From Arthrobacter sp. PAMC25284 (GTDB lineage: Bacteria; Actinomycetota; Actinomycetes; Actinomycetales; Micrococcaceae): a stretch of 64,000 nt of DNA. Positions 62,869-64,000 of the stretch are shown piece after piece. The position numbers were made by a program, and so were the translations under genes. Each line of letters opens with the position of its first letter. Positions within the stretch are counted from its first letter, which is position 1. A model generated the notes under the pieces. It searched no databases and was not told the DNA's origin. It saw nothing but the letters and a program-made list of their open reading frames with translations. The stretch lies in assembly GCF_019443425.1 (NCBI RefSeq), contig NZ_CP080382.1, positions 1,240,001 through 1,304,000 of the forward strand, read 5' to 3'.

Positions 62869-64000
62869 TTAGGCAGGGGTGATGTTCTGGTTGATGTGGA
62901 AGAGATTCTGCGGGTCGTACTTGGCTTTGACGGTCTTCAGCCGGTCATAGTTGGGCCCGTAATTCTCTGCAACCCGGGACTGGTCGTCACCATCCATAAA
63001 GTTGATGTAGCCGCCGGGCGCCGAATAGGGGCGCAGGGCCGCCGCATACTCCTTCACCCAGGCGGTGTTCGCTGCATTGTCCGCCGGGTCCTCCCAGAGA
63101 CCCGCGATGACCGGGGCGAAGTTCACGTTCCGGTTGGCGAACGCCGTGTCGGTCGCGCCGACCCGCTGCACCGCCCCGTCGATGGGGTAGATGTGGACAG
63201 CGGTTTGCACGCTGGGGATCGTTGACCCGTAACGGATGTGCGCGTCGATGGCGCCGTCATTGAGCTCCTCAAGGAAGTCGGCCTTCCAGTATCCCTGCAA
63301 CCCCTTGTGGACCAGTTCGTCGAAGGCCATGTTCAGCGCCGGGTAGGGCATCGGCCCCACCATGGAACCGGCCACCGGAGCCGCGTCCAGGAACGGTTGC
63401 CAGCGGGCAGCGCCCTCGGCCGGGTCTCCGGTCCACATTCCGACGACGACACACACCGGCTTGCCATGGAATTCCTCCGGCAGGAATGGCACTGGCGGCC
63501 CCTGGGCAAATCCAAGGAACGCCCCCAACTCCTCGGGCGCCGACGCCAAATGGTCCCGGTAGAACTTCGCTGCCATTTCCGCATGCTCGAGGGCGTAGAC
63601 CACGATGCCGGCGTGGACCATGTCCACCGGATGGAGCCGGAACTCCAGCGAGGTGACGACGCCGAAGTTTCCGCCGCCGCCTTGCAGGGCCCAAAAAAGG
63701 TCTTCATTTTCGCTGCTGCTGACCGTGAGGAACTTACCTTCCGCGGTGACGACGTCGGCCGAGATCAGGTTGTCGCAGCTGAGTCCGTACTTCCGGCTCA
63801 GATAGCCGATACCGCCACCAAGGGTCAGCCCTGCGACCCCGGTGGTGCCGATGATGCCACCTGTGGTCGCCATCCCGAAGGCGTGCGTCGCGTGGTTAAA
63901 GTCCGCCCACGTAGCCCCGGCCTCGGCCCGCGCGGTCCGGGGTCCCGGATCAACCCGGACGCCCCGGGTATTTCCGAAGTCGATCACCAGCGCGTCGTCC
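62869..64000 (-). CDS. FAD-binding oxidoreductase with BBE domain (5' end outside window)
   Basis: At least 377 residues; the frame stays open to the window edge. FAD-binding PCMH domain with IIGTTGVAGLTLGGGIGYLS, LSCDNLISADVVTAEGKFLT and NEDLFWALQGGGGNFGVVTS; the C-terminal BBE domain ends NYDRLKTVKAKYDPQNLFHI. This is the berberine-bridge/6-hydroxynicotine-oxidase-like family, which oxidises alcohols, sugars or alkaloids with O2 or another acceptor. The flavin-linking His would lie upstream, beyond position 64000, so bicovalent attachment cannot be judged. Confidence 0.92.
   Translation of the reverse strand, partial: DDALVIDFGNTRGVRVDPGPRTARAEAGATWADFNHATHAFGMATTGGIIGTTGVAGLTLGGGIGYLSRKYGLSCDNLISADVVTAEGKFLTVSSSENEDLFWALQGGGGNFGVVTSLEFRLHPVDMVHAGIVVYALEHAEMAAKFYRDHLASAPEELGAFLGFAQGPPVPFLPEEFHGKPVCVVVGMWTGDPAEGAARWQPFLDAAPVAGSMVGPMPYPALNMAFDELVHKGLQGYWKADFLEELNDGAIDAHIRYGSTIPSVQTAVHIYPIDGAVQRVGATDTAFANRNVNFAPVIAGLWEDPADNAANTAWVKEYAAALRPYSAPGGYINFMDGDDQSRVAENYGPNYDRLKTVKAKYDPQNLFHINQNITPA

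Overview
The window is high-GC chromosomal DNA from an actinobacterium of the Micrococcaceae, most likely Arthrobacter or a close relative. This rests on protein similarity and on the gene set rimP, proS, ispG, rseP, dxr, cdsA, frr, pyrH, tsf, rpsB, dnaG and dgt. No 16S rRNA, IS element, integrase, phage module or CRISPR array was seen.

Layout. (1) 1-13.3 kb: housekeeping genes on the minus strand (rimP start, proS, a GNAT gene, ispG, a small membrane protein with a SatD-family protein, rseP, dxr), mixed with a DUF4439 gene, a VIT-family carrier, an aminoglycoside-phosphotransferase-like gene, a decayed PLP decarboxylase and TSUP carriers. (2) 13.4-41.7 kb: a block for organic-acid and branched-chain catabolism. 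It holds a TSUP carrier, a lipase-maturation-factor protein, a tctCBA tricarboxylate transporter divergent from a DcuS/CitA-type two-component pair, a leucine/itaconate operon (CoA-transferase A/B, MaoC hydratase, CitE-like lyase, acyl-CoA dehydrogenase, methylcrotonyl-CoA carboxylase alpha and beta) divergent from a TetR regulator, an orphan FlgN-like gene, a branched-chain 2-oxoacid dehydrogenase operon divergent from an Lrp/AsnC regulator, and a LytS/LytTR two-component pair flanked by two sodium:solute symporters that each have a small membrane partner. (3) 41.7-46.8 kb: a DivIVA-repeat gene, then cdsA-frr-pyrH-tsf-rpsB. (4) 47-64 kb: an M23 protein, a glutaryl-CoA-dehydrogenase-like enzyme, a frameshifted cupin, an NCS1 permease, a CAT-anticodon tRNA, a GT4 glycosyltransferase, a DMT transporter with a CDP-alcohol phosphatidyltransferase, a Holin-X-like protein, an MFS exporter, two identical tRNA-Asn genes each with its own terminator, dnaG, dgt, dusB and the 3' part of a BBE-type flavin oxidase.

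How parts work together. Tricarboxylate, acetate/pyruvate-type and nucleobase-type uptake, leucine and branched-chain oxoacid breakdown, and entry into acetyl-CoA metabolism sit side by side. Four catabolic promoters carry a CRP/GlxR-type site (TGTGA-N6-TCACA); the one between the bkd operon and lrp is perfect. Several operons also carry palindromes at the right place for their divergent local regulator. Several genes appear leaderless, with a TANNNT box 6-8 nt before the start codon and no Shine-Dalgarno.

Quality warning. Five otherwise normal genes (proS, the tct histidine kinase, maoC, the carboxylase alpha subunit and the bkd E2) each carry one extra base in a GGCC-type run, and a small cupin gene has one extra A. 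proS is essential, so most of these are probably sequencing errors. They create two false fused frames (kinase-regulator, and MaoC-CitE).
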